Virus record (IMG/VR): IMGVR_UViG_3300010379_000018
Location: 1-37,007 of that record
From: a virus
Length of the DNA stretch: 37,007 bases
Direction: 5' to 3' (one strand)
Positions 12,873 through 20,594 of this stretch are shown piece after piece; the stretch's first letter is position 1; every line of letters starts with the position of its first letter. A program made the translations under genes and the position numbers. The notes under the pieces are model-generated. The model was not told the origin of the DNA and did not search any database. It saw nothing but the letters and a program-made list of their open reading frames with translations.

Positions 12873-14579
12873 ATGACGGCGCTGCAGGTCTCGACGGTCT
12901 TCGCCTGTGTCTCGCTGATCGCCGGCGCCGTGGCGGCGCTGGACCTGCACATTTTCGAGCGCACGATCGACGACGCCGGCCGGGCCGCGAGAAAGATCTC
13001 TTACGATCACGATCTTTATGACGTGCTCGAGCATCAGCCGAATCCGGAGATGACCTCGGTCACTTTCCGGAAGACGCTGCAATGTCACGCGCTGCTGTGG
13101 GGCAATCTATACGCCGAGATCCAGCGCGACAAAGGCGGCCGCGTCGTCTATATCTGGCCGCGGAATCCGAACCGCTGCCGTCCGCGGCGTCTGACGCAGC
13201 CGCGACTCGTCGGCGACGAGAAGCTCGCGGCCGGCGAAGTCGTCTACACGACGACCGAGGGAATGGACGACGTCCAGCTGGATCCGGATCACGAGGTCCC
13301 GAACGAAGGTCCCGAGCGCGTCATCAATCCGAAGGACATGATTCATATCCCAGGCCTGGCGATCGACGGCCGGCTCGGCCAGTCTGTGATCCAGCTCGCG
13401 CGGAATGCGATCGGCCTCGCGCTCGCGACGGAAAAGTTCGGCGGGAAGTTTTTCGGGAATGGCGCAGTCGGCTTCGGCGTGCTCGAGTATCCCGGCCAAA
13501 TGACGCCGGAAGCGCGCGAGAAGTTTAAGCAGTCATTCTCTGAGGCCTGGGGCGGCGAGAACGCACATCGGCCGCTCGTGCTCGAAAAGGGCATGAAGTA
13601 CACGCCGACCAGCACAAAGCCGAACGAAGGTCAATTTATCGAGTCGCGGCGCTATCAGAAAGAGGAAGTCTGCTCGCTCTTCGGCGTCGCGCCGCACATG
13701 ATCGGCGAGACGGAAAAGACGAACCGCGCGAACACTGAGCAGCTCGGGACTGAGTTCGTAACCTTTACGATGCGACCGTGGCTGCGCGCCTGGGAGCAGG
13801 AGCTCAAGCGGAAGGTACTGCCGACGCCGGCGATCGGCCGCAGCGCGTCGCGTTACTTCCTGGCGAGCTTCGACACTCGGCCGCTGACGATGCCGGACGC
13901 CGAGAGCCGGCGCGCCTTCTACTCGAGCGGGAAGCAGTGGGGCTATCTCAATACCAATATGATCCTCGCGATGGAAGGCCTCAATCCGGTCGAGGAGCCG
14001 TGGGCGGACACATTCTGGATCCCGATCAATATGCAGAACGCGGCGCAGGCCTACAACGAGCCGGCGCAGGGGCCAGGTCCCGCGGATCCGAACGCCGCCG
14101 GCCAGGACGATAAGGTCGGCGATCGCTTCGTCCGGATCTTTTCCCGCCTGTTTCGCGATGCTTTCGGCCGAGTTTTGACGCGAGGGAAGGCCGATCCGGT
14201 CGTCTTTCGGCGTGCTTTTTTACCCGTTTTTTGCTCGATCGGCGAGGAGCTAACGGGCCTGGCCGGTGAGCAACTGGTCCCGCGCTGCAGTGTATGCCAG
14301 GGCCGCGGCAAGGATCCCGCGGATCGGCGCGTCAAATGTCGCGAATGCCGCGGCTCGGGACTGCAGGAATTCGAGCGCGAAGGCCTCGAGGAGTCGCGCT
14401 TCCTGGCCGACTATATCGCCGGCATGACGTCACGCTTTCCGGAGTGGCAATCAGCGAACGGTAACACCGAGCAAGTCTGCGAGCACGAGCTGCGGCGCGC
14501 CGTCCGCGCGATCGCGATCGAAGTTTACCGCTCGATGGCGACGGCCAGGGCGAAACGGTTAACGGAGGGAGAGCCATGA
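12873..14579 (+). CDS. HK97-type portal protein (N-terminally truncated)
   Basis: 568 residues from ATG 12873, an internal methionine in TDSGIRVSEMTALQVSTVFA; the true N-terminus was probably at 12697. The core matches HK97 portals: TALQVSTVFACVSLIAGAVA, TFRKTLQCHALLWGNLYAEI, GIxI-type dimer/clip region, GVAPHMIGETEKTNRANTEQ (in the conserved G-V-P-P-x-x-x-G stretch) and TRPLTMPDAESRRAFY near the C-terminus. Portals form the dodecameric DNA channel at one capsid vertex. Beyond the usual end there is an extra ~150-residue tail with two CxxCxGxG units (CSVCQGRG and CRECRGSG), a DnaJ-like zinc pattern. ATG 12873 has GGAG directly adjacent and no spaced ribosome-binding site, so expression may be poor. 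It overlaps the protease gene by ATGA. Confidence 0.9.
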   Translation: MTALQVSTVFACVSLIAGAVAALDLHIFERTIDDAGRAARKISYDHDLYDVLEHQPNPEMTSVTFRKTLQCHALLWGNLYAEIQRDKGGRVVYIWPRNPNRCRPRRLTQPRLVGDEKLAAGEVVYTTTEGMDDVQLDPDHEVPNEGPERVINPKDMIHIPGLAIDGRLGQSVIQLARNAIGLALATEKFGGKFFGNGAVGFGVLEYPGQMTPEAREKFKQSFSEAWGGENAHRPLVLEKGMKYTPTSTKPNEGQFIESRRYQKEEVCSLFGVAPHMIGETEKTNRANTEQLGTEFVTFTMRPWLRAWEQELKRKVLPTPAIGRSASRYFLASFDTRPLTMPDAESRRAFYSSGKQWGYLNTNMILAMEGLNPVEEPWADTFWIPINMQNAAQAYNEPAQGPGPADPNAAGQDDKVGDRFVRIFSRLFRDAFGRVLTRGKADPVVFRRAFLPVFCSIGEELTGLAGEQLVPRCSVCQGRGKDPADRRVKCRECRGSGLQEFEREGLEESRFLADYIAGMTSRFPEWQSANGNTEQVCEHELRRAVRAIAIEVYRSMATARAKRLTEGEP

Positions 14580-15850
14580 TCGAACGCAGATTTTTCCGTC
14601 AGGGGACGCAGCTGCGCGCGAAAAACGAAAACGGCAAAAAGAGCCTCGACGGCTATGCTGCCGTATTCGGCGCGCAGTATGACAACGGATGGTTTATCGA
14701 GACGATCAAGTCGGGCGCCTTCGGAAAGGTCCTCGGATCGACTCCGGACGTTCGCGCGCTTTTTAATCATAATCCGGACCACGTTCTCGGTCGCACGAAG
14801 AGCAAAACACTGACGCTCGATCAGGACAATAAAGGCCTGCACTTTAAAAACGATCTGCCGGCGACGCCGCGCGGCGACGAAGTTCACGCGCTGGTAGATC
14901 GCGGCGATATCGACGGCTGCAGCTTCTCGTTTATTCCGTCGCGTCAGACCTGGCGGGAAGAGCCGGATCCGAACGATCCGAAGCGCAAGCTGCTTTTCCG
15001 CGATATCGAGGAGTTCGAGCAGATCTTCGACGTCGGTCCGGTCACTTTCCCGGCATACGAAGACACGTCCGTGCAGGCGCGATCTTTACAGCTCGTGCGC
15101 TGCTTTCCCGAGGGGCTGCCGGCCGAGATTCGGAGTCACGTCCCTGGGATCGCCGCGGTCTTGACTAGGGCGGGCGGCGGCGACGGCGACGATATCAATC
15201 CGAGCCTGCGCGCCTGCCGCTGCAGCTGCCGCGCGTGCTACTCGGCCGAGTGCAACGAATGCGATCAGCACATGGCGGACTGCGGCGACTCTGAGCGCTG
15301 CGATCACACGAACGACCAGGACCGCAGCCGACGCGCCGACGGCAAGAAGACCAAGCGCGTCGACGGCGAGGACCTGCCGGCGTCGTCTTTCCTCCATGTC
15401 GGCGATCCCGAGAAGACCGCGACCTGGTCGTTGCCGTGGAAGTTCTCGACGGTCGCGAAGATCAAATCGCATCTGCGAAACGCGCTCGCGCGATTCAATC
15501 AGACGAAAAACATTCCCGCCGACAAAAAGGCCGGCGTCTGGAAGAAGCTCGTCGCGAAGTGCAAAAAGTACGGCGTCCAGGTCTCGAGCGAAGAGTCGAA
15601 GGCCTGGGGATTCACGGCCGAGCAGCGCGCAGACGTCCGCGGCCTGATCGGATCCGGCGACGAATGCCAGTGTGATTGTCCCGAGTGCCAGGTCGGAAAC
15701 CATACCGAGTGCTCGGAACCGGACTGTCAAGGCCTCGAGGACGGATGGAACTGCGACCACGAGGAAGACGACGAAGATTCCGAGCAGGACTCCAAGCCGA
15801 TGACGAACGAAACCGCGCAAGCGCGGCTGCGGATCCTGCTGGCCGAATAA
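14576..15850 (+). CDS. HK97-type prohead protease (S78) fused to a Cys-rich C-terminal module
   Basis: 424 residues, ATGA overlap with portal. Residues 1-175 are the serine protease that trims capsid and scaffold: SLDGYAAVFG, the His in FNHNPDHVLGRT (H65), the Ser in DIDGCSFSFIP (S116) and FDVGPVTFPAYEDT. From ~212 a Cys cluster (CRCSCRACYSAECNECDQH) leads into a separate helical domain (about 264-336: DGEDLPASSFLHVGDPEKTA, then SHLRNALARFNQTKNIPADK) found fused to or near phage proteases. A second Cys/His cluster (CQCDCPECQVGNHTECSEPDC) and an acidic tail follow. The usual family length is about 180-250, so the C-terminal half is an addition. Metal binding by the two clusters and a scaffold-like role are inferences. 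Confidence 0.88.
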   Translation: MIERRFFRQGTQLRAKNENGKKSLDGYAAVFGAQYDNGWFIETIKSGAFGKVLGSTPDVRALFNHNPDHVLGRTKSKTLTLDQDNKGLHFKNDLPATPRGDEVHALVDRGDIDGCSFSFIPSRQTWREEPDPNDPKRKLLFRDIEEFEQIFDVGPVTFPAYEDTSVQARSLQLVRCFPEGLPAEIRSHVPGIAAVLTRAGGGDGDDINPSLRACRCSCRACYSAECNECDQHMADCGDSERCDHTNDQDRSRRADGKKTKRVDGEDLPASSFLHVGDPEKTATWSLPWKFSTVAKIKSHLRNALARFNQTKNIPADKKAGVWKKLVAKCKKYGVQVSSEESKAWGFTAEQRADVRGLIGSGDECQCDCPECQVGNHTECSEPDCQGLEDGWNCDHEEDDEDSEQDSKPMTNETAQARLRILLAE

Positions 15851-15859
15851 AAACGATTT

Positions 15860-15893
15860 ACTCGCGCACTCGCGCAACGCGAGTTCCGCGAGT
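15860..15893 (+). repeat. Nested inverted repeat after the protease gene
   Basis: Two direct ACTCGCG copies (15860-15866 and 15868-15874) face two CGCGAGT copies (15878-15884 and 15887-15893). Together they can form a two-part stem of 7 + 7 bp around a CAA loop. No T-run follows at once (AACAATTTT begins about 3 bases later), so termination is possible but weak. It lies 10 bases after the protease stop, in the 177-base gap before the capsid gene. Confidence 0.5.
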
Positions 15894-15972
15894 TAACAAT
15901 TTTGCTACTGACCGAACGGCGCCGGATGCGGCTCGACGTGATAGTCGAAGCCTAACGTCAGAGAAGCGAGCA

Positions 15973-15993
15973 GCTCGCCGCGGGGCGGCGAGC
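15973..15993 (+). promoter_or_regulatory. Hairpin in the capsid gene leader
   Basis: Perfect 8-bp stem GCTCGCCG (15973-15980) / CGGCGAGC (15986-15993) with a CGGGG loop, 34 bases before the capsid ATG and 20 bases before its GAGGAG ribosome-binding site. It probably protects the 5' end of the abundant capsid mRNA or follows a processing site; it lacks a T-run. Confidence 0.45.
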
Positions 15994-16027
15994 GGGGCAG
16001 CAATTCAGAACTGAGGAGAACGGTCTT

Positions 16028-17731
16028 ATGACCGCAGGAGAAAAACGAAAGTTCTACCGGAACATGCAATTCGAGCGCAGCGCGCGGACGCTTGGCGTCC
16101 TCGGTCTGCAGCTCGCGGCGTTCTGTCCGATCGGCCTGCTCGTGCTGCTCGCGATCGGCTTAACAATCGCGCTGCAGCATCCCGCCGGCGCTGCACATGC
16201 TCACGCTCACCATCTGCTGACGCCGGGGATCTTCCTGGCCGGCAATCTCACTATGCGGGAACTCAACGAGAAGCGCGTCGACGTCGTCAAGCGCGCGCAA
16301 GCTCTCATTCCCGCGAACGGCGTCTGGACGACTGACGTGCGGACGAAGTTCGACGCGCTGATGACCGAAGGCGACGGCTACAAGACGCAGATCGACGACC
16401 TGCGCCGGACCGAAGGCCTCGCTGAGCTCGATCGCGAGCTGCGCGTGACTCACCGGCCAGGAGAAAGCCGGATCGGCCAGGTCAGCAACGAAGATCGTCA
16501 GGCAACGGTGCGCGAGTACCGACAGATTCTGAAACGGTACGGCCTTAAAGGCCTGCCGCAGATGGCTGCGGAAAAGCGCGCGATCATGGAGGGCATGACC
16601 GCGGAATATTGGGACGTGATGCGGCGCTATGCTCTCAAGATCGACAACGAGCAGGACCGCGCGGTCCTGACCGGATCGGATCCGGCCTTCCGTGGCTTCG
16701 GCTGCGGCCAGGTCCAGATCAATACCCGCGACGCTTTCAACGAGGCCGAGCGGCGCGACATGGGGATCTCAGTCTCGACGCTCGGCGGTTACTTTGTCCC
16801 GCAGGGCTTCGTCTATGAGATCGAAGAGGCCATGAAGTATTACGGCGACATGCTCGGGATCGCGGACATTCTCGACACCGCGACCGGACAGCCTCTTCCC
16901 TACCCGACCGACAACGATACGACGATCACCGGCGAGCTGATCGCAGAAGGTCAGCAAGTCAGCGATGCCGACGTCACCGTCGGGCATATCGTGCTCGGCG
17001 CTTATATGTTCTCGACCAAGATGGTCAAAGTCTCGCTGCAGCTGCTGCAGGACTCGGCCTTCGACCTCGAGACCTACCTCAAAAAGAAGTTCGCACTGCG
17101 GATCGGACGCATCCTGAATACCTATTTCACTCTAGGCCCAGGCGCCGCCGGAACGTCCTCGAGCACGCCAATCGGGCCGGGACCTTACGGCTTCGTTCCG
17201 GAGATCGTCGCGCTTAATCCGACGCCGAACGCCTGGGCGACGCAGCAGCCTTACGGGACGCCAGTGATCGCGGCCGGCAGTGCTGCGAATGACGGCTCGG
17301 GAAACACCGGCACGAACTCGATCGGCTATGGAGATTTCGTCAATCTCTCAATGGCCGTCGATCCGCTCTATCGCCGCGGCGCAAAGTACGCGATGCACGA
17401 CGGGACGCTGCGCTTCGCGAAGACGCTGCTCGATAAATATGGGCGACCGCTCTGGCAGCCGGGCATGATGGCCGACACGCCGGACGAGATCAACGGTCAC
17501 GAGTACTCGATCAATAACGACATGGCGACGATCGCAGCCTCGGCGGTTACGGTCGGCTTCGGCAACTTCGAGAAGTACCTGATCCGCAGAGTCAAGGAGC
17601 TCTCGGTCCTCGTGCTTCGCGAGCGCTTCGCCGATTACGGTCAGGTCGCATTTATCGGCTTCTCGCGTTACGACGGACAGGTCCTGGACGCCGGGACGCA
17701 TCCGATCAATTACCTGATCCAGCACAGCTAA
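16028..17731 (+). CDS. Major capsid protein, HK97 fold, with hydrophobic N-terminal extension
   Basis: 567 residues, ATG 16028 preceded by GAGGAG. From ~76 it follows HK97 capsid architecture: a helical delta-like region (MRELNEKRVDVVKRAQALI to about 150) and then the shell domain starting near DMGISVSTLGGYFVPQGFVY, with P-domain strands (ILDTATGQPLPYPT), the LITxT-like AEGQQVSDADVTVG and the end HPINYLIQHS. Residues 1-75 are unusual: a basic start, a membrane-like helix (LGVLGLQLAAFCPIGLLVLL plus AIGLTIAL) and a His/Ala-rich stretch. An internal ATG (16253, MRELNEK) would give a normal-looking capsid start, but it has no clear ribosome-binding site. The protease upstream probably removes the extension with the delta domain. 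A strong terminator follows. Confidence 0.92.
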   Translation: MTAGEKRKFYRNMQFERSARTLGVLGLQLAAFCPIGLLVLLAIGLTIALQHPAGAAHAHAHHLLTPGIFLAGNLTMRELNEKRVDVVKRAQALIPANGVWTTDVRTKFDALMTEGDGYKTQIDDLRRTEGLAELDRELRVTHRPGESRIGQVSNEDRQATVREYRQILKRYGLKGLPQMAAEKRAIMEGMTAEYWDVMRRYALKIDNEQDRAVLTGSDPAFRGFGCGQVQINTRDAFNEAERRDMGISVSTLGGYFVPQGFVYEIEEAMKYYGDMLGIADILDTATGQPLPYPTDNDTTITGELIAEGQQVSDADVTVGHIVLGAYMFSTKMVKVSLQLLQDSAFDLETYLKKKFALRIGRILNTYFTLGPGAAGTSSSTPIGPGPYGFVPEIVALNPTPNAWATQQPYGTPVIAAGSAANDGSGNTGTNSIGYGDFVNLSMAVDPLYRRGAKYAMHDGTLRFAKTLLDKYGRPLWQPGMMADTPDEINGHEYSINNDMATIAASAVTVGFGNFEKYLIRRVKELSVLVLRERFADYGQVAFIGFSRYDGQVLDAGTHPINYLIQHS

Positions 17732-17759
17732 GCTCTGCTTTTTCCCCTTGCAGAGAAGC

Positions 17760-17819
17760 CTCAGTCCGCGCGCGCCGTCATTCCCTCGGGGCAGCGGCGC
17801 GCGCCGGGCTGAGCTTTTT
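17760..17819 (+). terminator. Strong rho-independent terminator after the capsid gene
   Basis: Long GC-rich stem: 17760-17777 (CTCAGTCCGCGCGCGCCG) pairs with 17795-17813 (CGGCGCGCGCCGGGCTGAG), with one bulge and one G-T pair, a 17-base loop, and then CTTTTTA. A smaller hairpin (CTCTGC 17733-17738 / GCAGAG 17750-17755) precedes it. The position directly after the capsid gene is typical for limiting read-through into connector genes and keeping capsid mRNA stable. Confidence 0.85.
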
Positions 17820-17839
17820 ACCGGAAAGGATTCGCACAG

Positions 17840-18076
17840 ATGACAGTCGTGAGAGTCAAGGCAAGCGGCCAAGTCCTCGAGATGGTCCCGCGCGCGGCGC
17901 GTGTACTGATCGACAGCGGCCGCGGCGAGGAAGTCACAGACGAGAAGGTTATCGAGAACGCGCTCGCGGTCGACCGCGGTCCCGCGCAGATGGCGGTCAA
18001 GCCGCCGCAAGGCACGACGACGCAGAAGCTCAAGGATCTCGTCGCCGGCCGCAATCGCAGGAGAAAGCGCGCATAA
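17840..18076 (+). CDS. Small basic protein before the connector gene
   Basis: 78 residues, ATG 17840 with GGAAAGGA upstream. N-terminal beta-type VVRVKASGQVLEMVPRAARV and LIDSGRGEEVTDEKV, then a basic tail (TTTQKLKDLVAGRNRRRKRA). Small proteins of this type follow the capsid gene in many HK97-type operons and are annotated as hypothetical. The stop (TAA) abuts the next ATG. Confidence 0.75.
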   Translation: MTVVRVKASGQVLEMVPRAARVLIDSGRGEEVTDEKVIENALAVDRGPAQMAVKPPQGTTTQKLKDLVAGRNRRRKRA

Positions 18077-18970
18077 ATGTATCTGAGAGTCGTCAGTCCG
18101 CCGGCGGCCGAACCGATCGCGCTCACGGATGCGCTTTCGTTCGTCAAACAGCCGCCGAACTCGAGCGACTCGGTCCTGGTCAAGACGCTGATCCAGGCGG
18201 CGCGCGAGCGCGTCGAGGGCTTCCTGGCGCGAAGCCTGGTCAACAAGGGTTACGTCCAGGCGATCGACAGCTTCCCCTATTTCGTCGACACGATCATGTC
18301 GCAGCGGGCCTATCCGCCTTCCTACTACTCGCTGCCGCAGTACTCGACCACGCTCTGGAACTATTCGCAGATGATAAAGCTGCTGCGATCGCCGCTCGTC
18401 CAGGTCAGCAAGATCGTTTATGTCGACGCGCAGTCAGGGAACAATCTGACACTGCTGCCGGCGCTGCCGAACTGGCAAGCGCTCACGGAATATACGCTCG
18501 GCTTCGAGATCGAAGACTCGAACGGGAATCTGCAGGTCGTCACGGCGGTCACAGAAGGCGACGAGGATTCGACCTCGCTCTCGGGACAGAATACGCCGGC
18601 CTGGTCCGTTGTCCTCAACGGCACGACGACCGACGGGATGCTGACCTGGACCTGCATGGGACCCGTTCCGACGCCTGGCTTCGTGTTCGACTCGGTCGGC
18701 TGTCCGCCGCGGCTCTTCCCGATGCCGGGAAGTTTCTGGCCGCCGGTCCTCTACGTTCCGAACGCCGTCCAGATTTTTTTTACGGCAGGCTATGGCGCCG
18801 ACGGCGCCGCTGTGCCGGCGGGAATCAAGGTCGCCGCTCTGCAGCTGATCGCTCACTGGTATTTTAACCGCGAGCCGGTGGCGGCGGGCTCGGCCGCGGA
18901 GATCCCGCAGCACGTCGAATCGCTGCTCTGGAATGAGAGAGTCGTCGACCTGGCGCCGACGGCCGGCTAA
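18077..18970 (+). CDS. Head-tail connector (HK97 gp6-like) with insertion
   Basis: 297 residues. The N-terminal helix set, EPIALTDALSFVKQPPNSSD with LVKTLIQAARERVEGFLARS, and the end, NAVQIFFTAGYGADGAAVPA with IKVAALQLIAHWYFNREPV, match the gp6/phiE125 gp8 connector family, which forms a ring under the portal. Family members are about 100-200 residues. Here a ~110-residue beta-type, Thr/Asn/Gly-rich block sits between helix and strand parts (from about YVDAQSGNNL to GFVFDSVGCP), probably a surface-exposed inserted domain. ATG abuts the previous stop; the stop abuts the next ATG. Confidence 0.85.
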   Translation: MYLRVVSPPAAEPIALTDALSFVKQPPNSSDSVLVKTLIQAARERVEGFLARSLVNKGYVQAIDSFPYFVDTIMSQRAYPPSYYSLPQYSTTLWNYSQMIKLLRSPLVQVSKIVYVDAQSGNNLTLLPALPNWQALTEYTLGFEIEDSNGNLQVVTAVTEGDEDSTSLSGQNTPAWSVVLNGTTTDGMLTWTCMGPVPTPGFVFDSVGCPPRLFPMPGSFWPPVLYVPNAVQIFFTAGYGADGAAVPAGIKVAALQLIAHWYFNREPVAAGSAAEIPQHVESLLWNERVVDLAPTAG

Positions 18971-19135
18971 ATGGCTCACGAGCTGCTGGTCGCGCGCGTG
19001 CTGACGTCCGAGCTACTGCTCGATCTGCATCGGCGCGCCGTGATCGAGAAGCGATGGAACTTCGCGCGCTGCAGCCTGATCTTGCGGCGCGACATGCTGC
19101 GCGCGATGCGCGCGCGCAGAGGATATGAGGACTGA
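18971..19135 (+). CDS. 54-residue basic helical protein
   Basis: ATG 18971 abuts the connector stop; the TGA (19133-19135) abuts the next ATG. The product, MAHELLVARVLTSELLLDLH then RRAVIEKRWNFARCSLILRR and a basic end, is a single amphipathic, Arg-rich helix pair. No family recognised. The exact head-to-tail placement on both sides supports a real gene. Confidence 0.65.
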   Translation: MAHELLVARVLTSELLLDLHRRAVIEKRWNFARCSLILRRDMLRAMRARRGYED

Positions 19136-19336
19136 ATGCGTTACCAGGTCTGCGAGATCTGCGGGATGCCAGGACACGGCGCGAAGAGCTGTCCGCTGCG
19201 CCGGCTTAACGAGCAGCAGGAAGCTCTCGGTCCGGTCCGCTGCCGTCAGCTGCAGACGCCGGCGCCGCGGCGACCGGCGCTTCCAGTTCTCGCCATCGCA
19301 GGCGAGCCTCGAGCTGCGCGCGCTCTGCTGCGCTGA
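19136..19336 (+). CDS. Zinc-knuckle (CCHC) protein
   Basis: 66 residues from ATG 19136. Residues 6-19, CEICGMPGHGAKSC, have the exact C-x2-C-x4-H-x4-C spacing of a zinc knuckle, the RNA/ssDNA-binding motif best known from retroviral nucleocapsid and eukaryotic RNA-binding proteins. The remainder is basic and proline-rich (PVRCRQLQTPAPRRPALPV). A longer frame shifted by one base across this interval lacks such a motif. Placed between head connector and tail genes. Role unknown; nucleic-acid binding is inferred from the motif alone. Confidence 0.65.
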   Translation: MRYQVCEICGMPGHGAKSCPLRRLNEQQEALGPVRCRQLQTPAPRRPALPVLAIAGEPRAARALLR

Positions 19337-19417
19337 GCTCGTCGACCAGTCGTCCGCGTTCGTCGAAGACGGGAAACATGCGAAGTATTTTCGCACAAAA
19401 ATACAGGAGAAAAAACT

Positions 19418-19780
19418 ATGGCCGCACCTACACCGCTCACGATCACGCAACTCAAACAAAACAATTACGCCGTCGTCGCCGGCGATCTCGCGGTCGCGCC
19501 GGTCGCGATGGATAACGTCAATGGGAACTCGTTCGTTCCGACCGGGAAAGAGATCCTCTTGATTCAGAACACGGACGGCGCCGGCGCGCACACGTTCTCG
19601 ATCACGAGCGTCGCGGATCCTTACGGCCGGACGGACAGCTCACTGCAAAATTACAGCGTCCCGCTGAGCTCGATCATAATGATCGAGATGAGTCAGCTCA
19701 CGGGCTGGCAAAGCGGCGGTCTCGTCTTGCTCACGTCGTCGTCGGCGCTGCTCAAGATCTCGGTCCTGCGCTTTACCTAG
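19418..19780 (+). CDS. Putative virion (head-tail or decoration) protein
   Basis: 120 residues, ATG 19418 with AGGAG. Beta-rich, with few charges: LTITQLKQNNYAVVAGDLAV, GKEILLIQNTDGAGAHTFSI, SVADPYGRTDSSLQNYSVPL. Such short Gly/Thr/Ser beta proteins between connector and stopper genes are usually decoration or structural proteins. No close family recognised. Confidence 0.75.
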   Translation: MAAPTPLTITQLKQNNYAVVAGDLAVAPVAMDNVNGNSFVPTGKEILLIQNTDGAGAHTFSITSVADPYGRTDSSLQNYSVPLSSIIMIEMSQLTGWQSGGLVLLTSSSALLKISVLRFT

Positions 19781-19799
19781 AGCGTCGAGGTCCCTTTAG

Positions 19800-20180
19800 A
19801 TGCCGCTTCCTCGACTCACGTTCCGGCCGCCGGCGGCCGGCGCCTACACGGCCGCAGGCGCGATGGACAAGACGGTCCAGATCCTCGCGCCAGGCGCCAG
19901 GAACACGGACGGAACGTCGGCGCCGGCGAGCGTCTTCCTGACGACCTGGGCGGCGATCCGCGCGCTCACCGGCCAGGAGCTTTACAAGGCGCAGCTGATC
20001 GTGCAGCAGGTCACGCACCTGGTTACGATCCCGTACCAGGTCGGGGTCGCGCCGGGAATGTCGATCGGCTTCGGTGGCCGGACTTTCCTGATCGGCGCGG
20101 TCCAAGATCCGGACGAGCGGAAGATCGAGCTGCGGATACTGGCGATCGAGCGCGGCCAGAATGCCGGCCAGAACGGATAA
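19800..20180 (+). CDS. Head-tail adaptor (stopper-like)
   Basis: 126 residues from ATG 19800. The order matches the phage head-tail joining family (SPP1 gp16-like): DKTVQILAPGARNTDG, a WAAIRALTGQELYKAQLIVQ helix, THLVTIPYQVGVAPGMSIGF, and GRTFLIGAVQDPDERKIELR ending in an acidic ILAIE strand. These proteins close the connector until the tail docks. Ten bases separate it from the next gene. Confidence 0.85.
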   Translation: MPLPRLTFRPPAAGAYTAAGAMDKTVQILAPGARNTDGTSAPASVFLTTWAAIRALTGQELYKAQLIVQQVTHLVTIPYQVGVAPGMSIGFGGRTFLIGAVQDPDERKIELRILAIERGQNAGQNG

Positions 20181-20189
20181 AAAGACGCG

Positions 20190-20588
20190 ATGCAGATCAC
20201 GCATAAGTTCGTCTCGCAGGTCCCGCCGGCCGGGCTCGTCGGTGACGTCACGACGACCAACTGGAATGACACGCACGTCGCGAACCTGCTCTTTCAGAGC
20301 TTCGCGGCGAACGGAAACGCGGACACGGTCCACGACGTCATCCTCGGAACGTCCGTCGGCGGGACGGTCACAATCACGCTTCCCGCGGCGGCGCAGAGCG
20401 CCGGCGTCGGCTATTACGCGATGAAGGTCGATTCGGGCGCCGGCGTCGTGAGCTTTGTTGACGCGAGCGGGAATCCTGTTCTGCTCGCGCCAGGCGCCGG
20501 CCTCGTGAGCTCTTACGAGCTCGTGAATCAAGGTCAATGGGTCCGCCTGATCTGCGACGGGACTTACTGGTACTGCTTCGGAGTGTAA
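20190..20588 (+). CDS. Putative virion protein, beta-rich
   Basis: 132 residues from ATG 20190. THKFVSQVPPAGLVGDVTTT with NWNDTHV is a segment often seen at the start of phage fibre or structural proteins in this position. The rest is beta-type with Gly turns (GTSVGGTVTITLPAAAQSAG) and ends QGQWVRLICDGTYWYCFGV. Probably a trimeric fibre or decoration subunit; no exact family. Six bases separate it from the secreted-type gene at 20595. Confidence 0.75.
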   Translation: MQITHKFVSQVPPAGLVGDVTTTNWNDTHVANLLFQSFAANGNADTVHDVILGTSVGGTVTITLPAAAQSAGVGYYAMKVDSGAGVVSFVDASGNPVLLAPGAGLVSSYELVNQGQWVRLICDGTYWYCFGV

Positions 20589-20594
20589 CGAACT

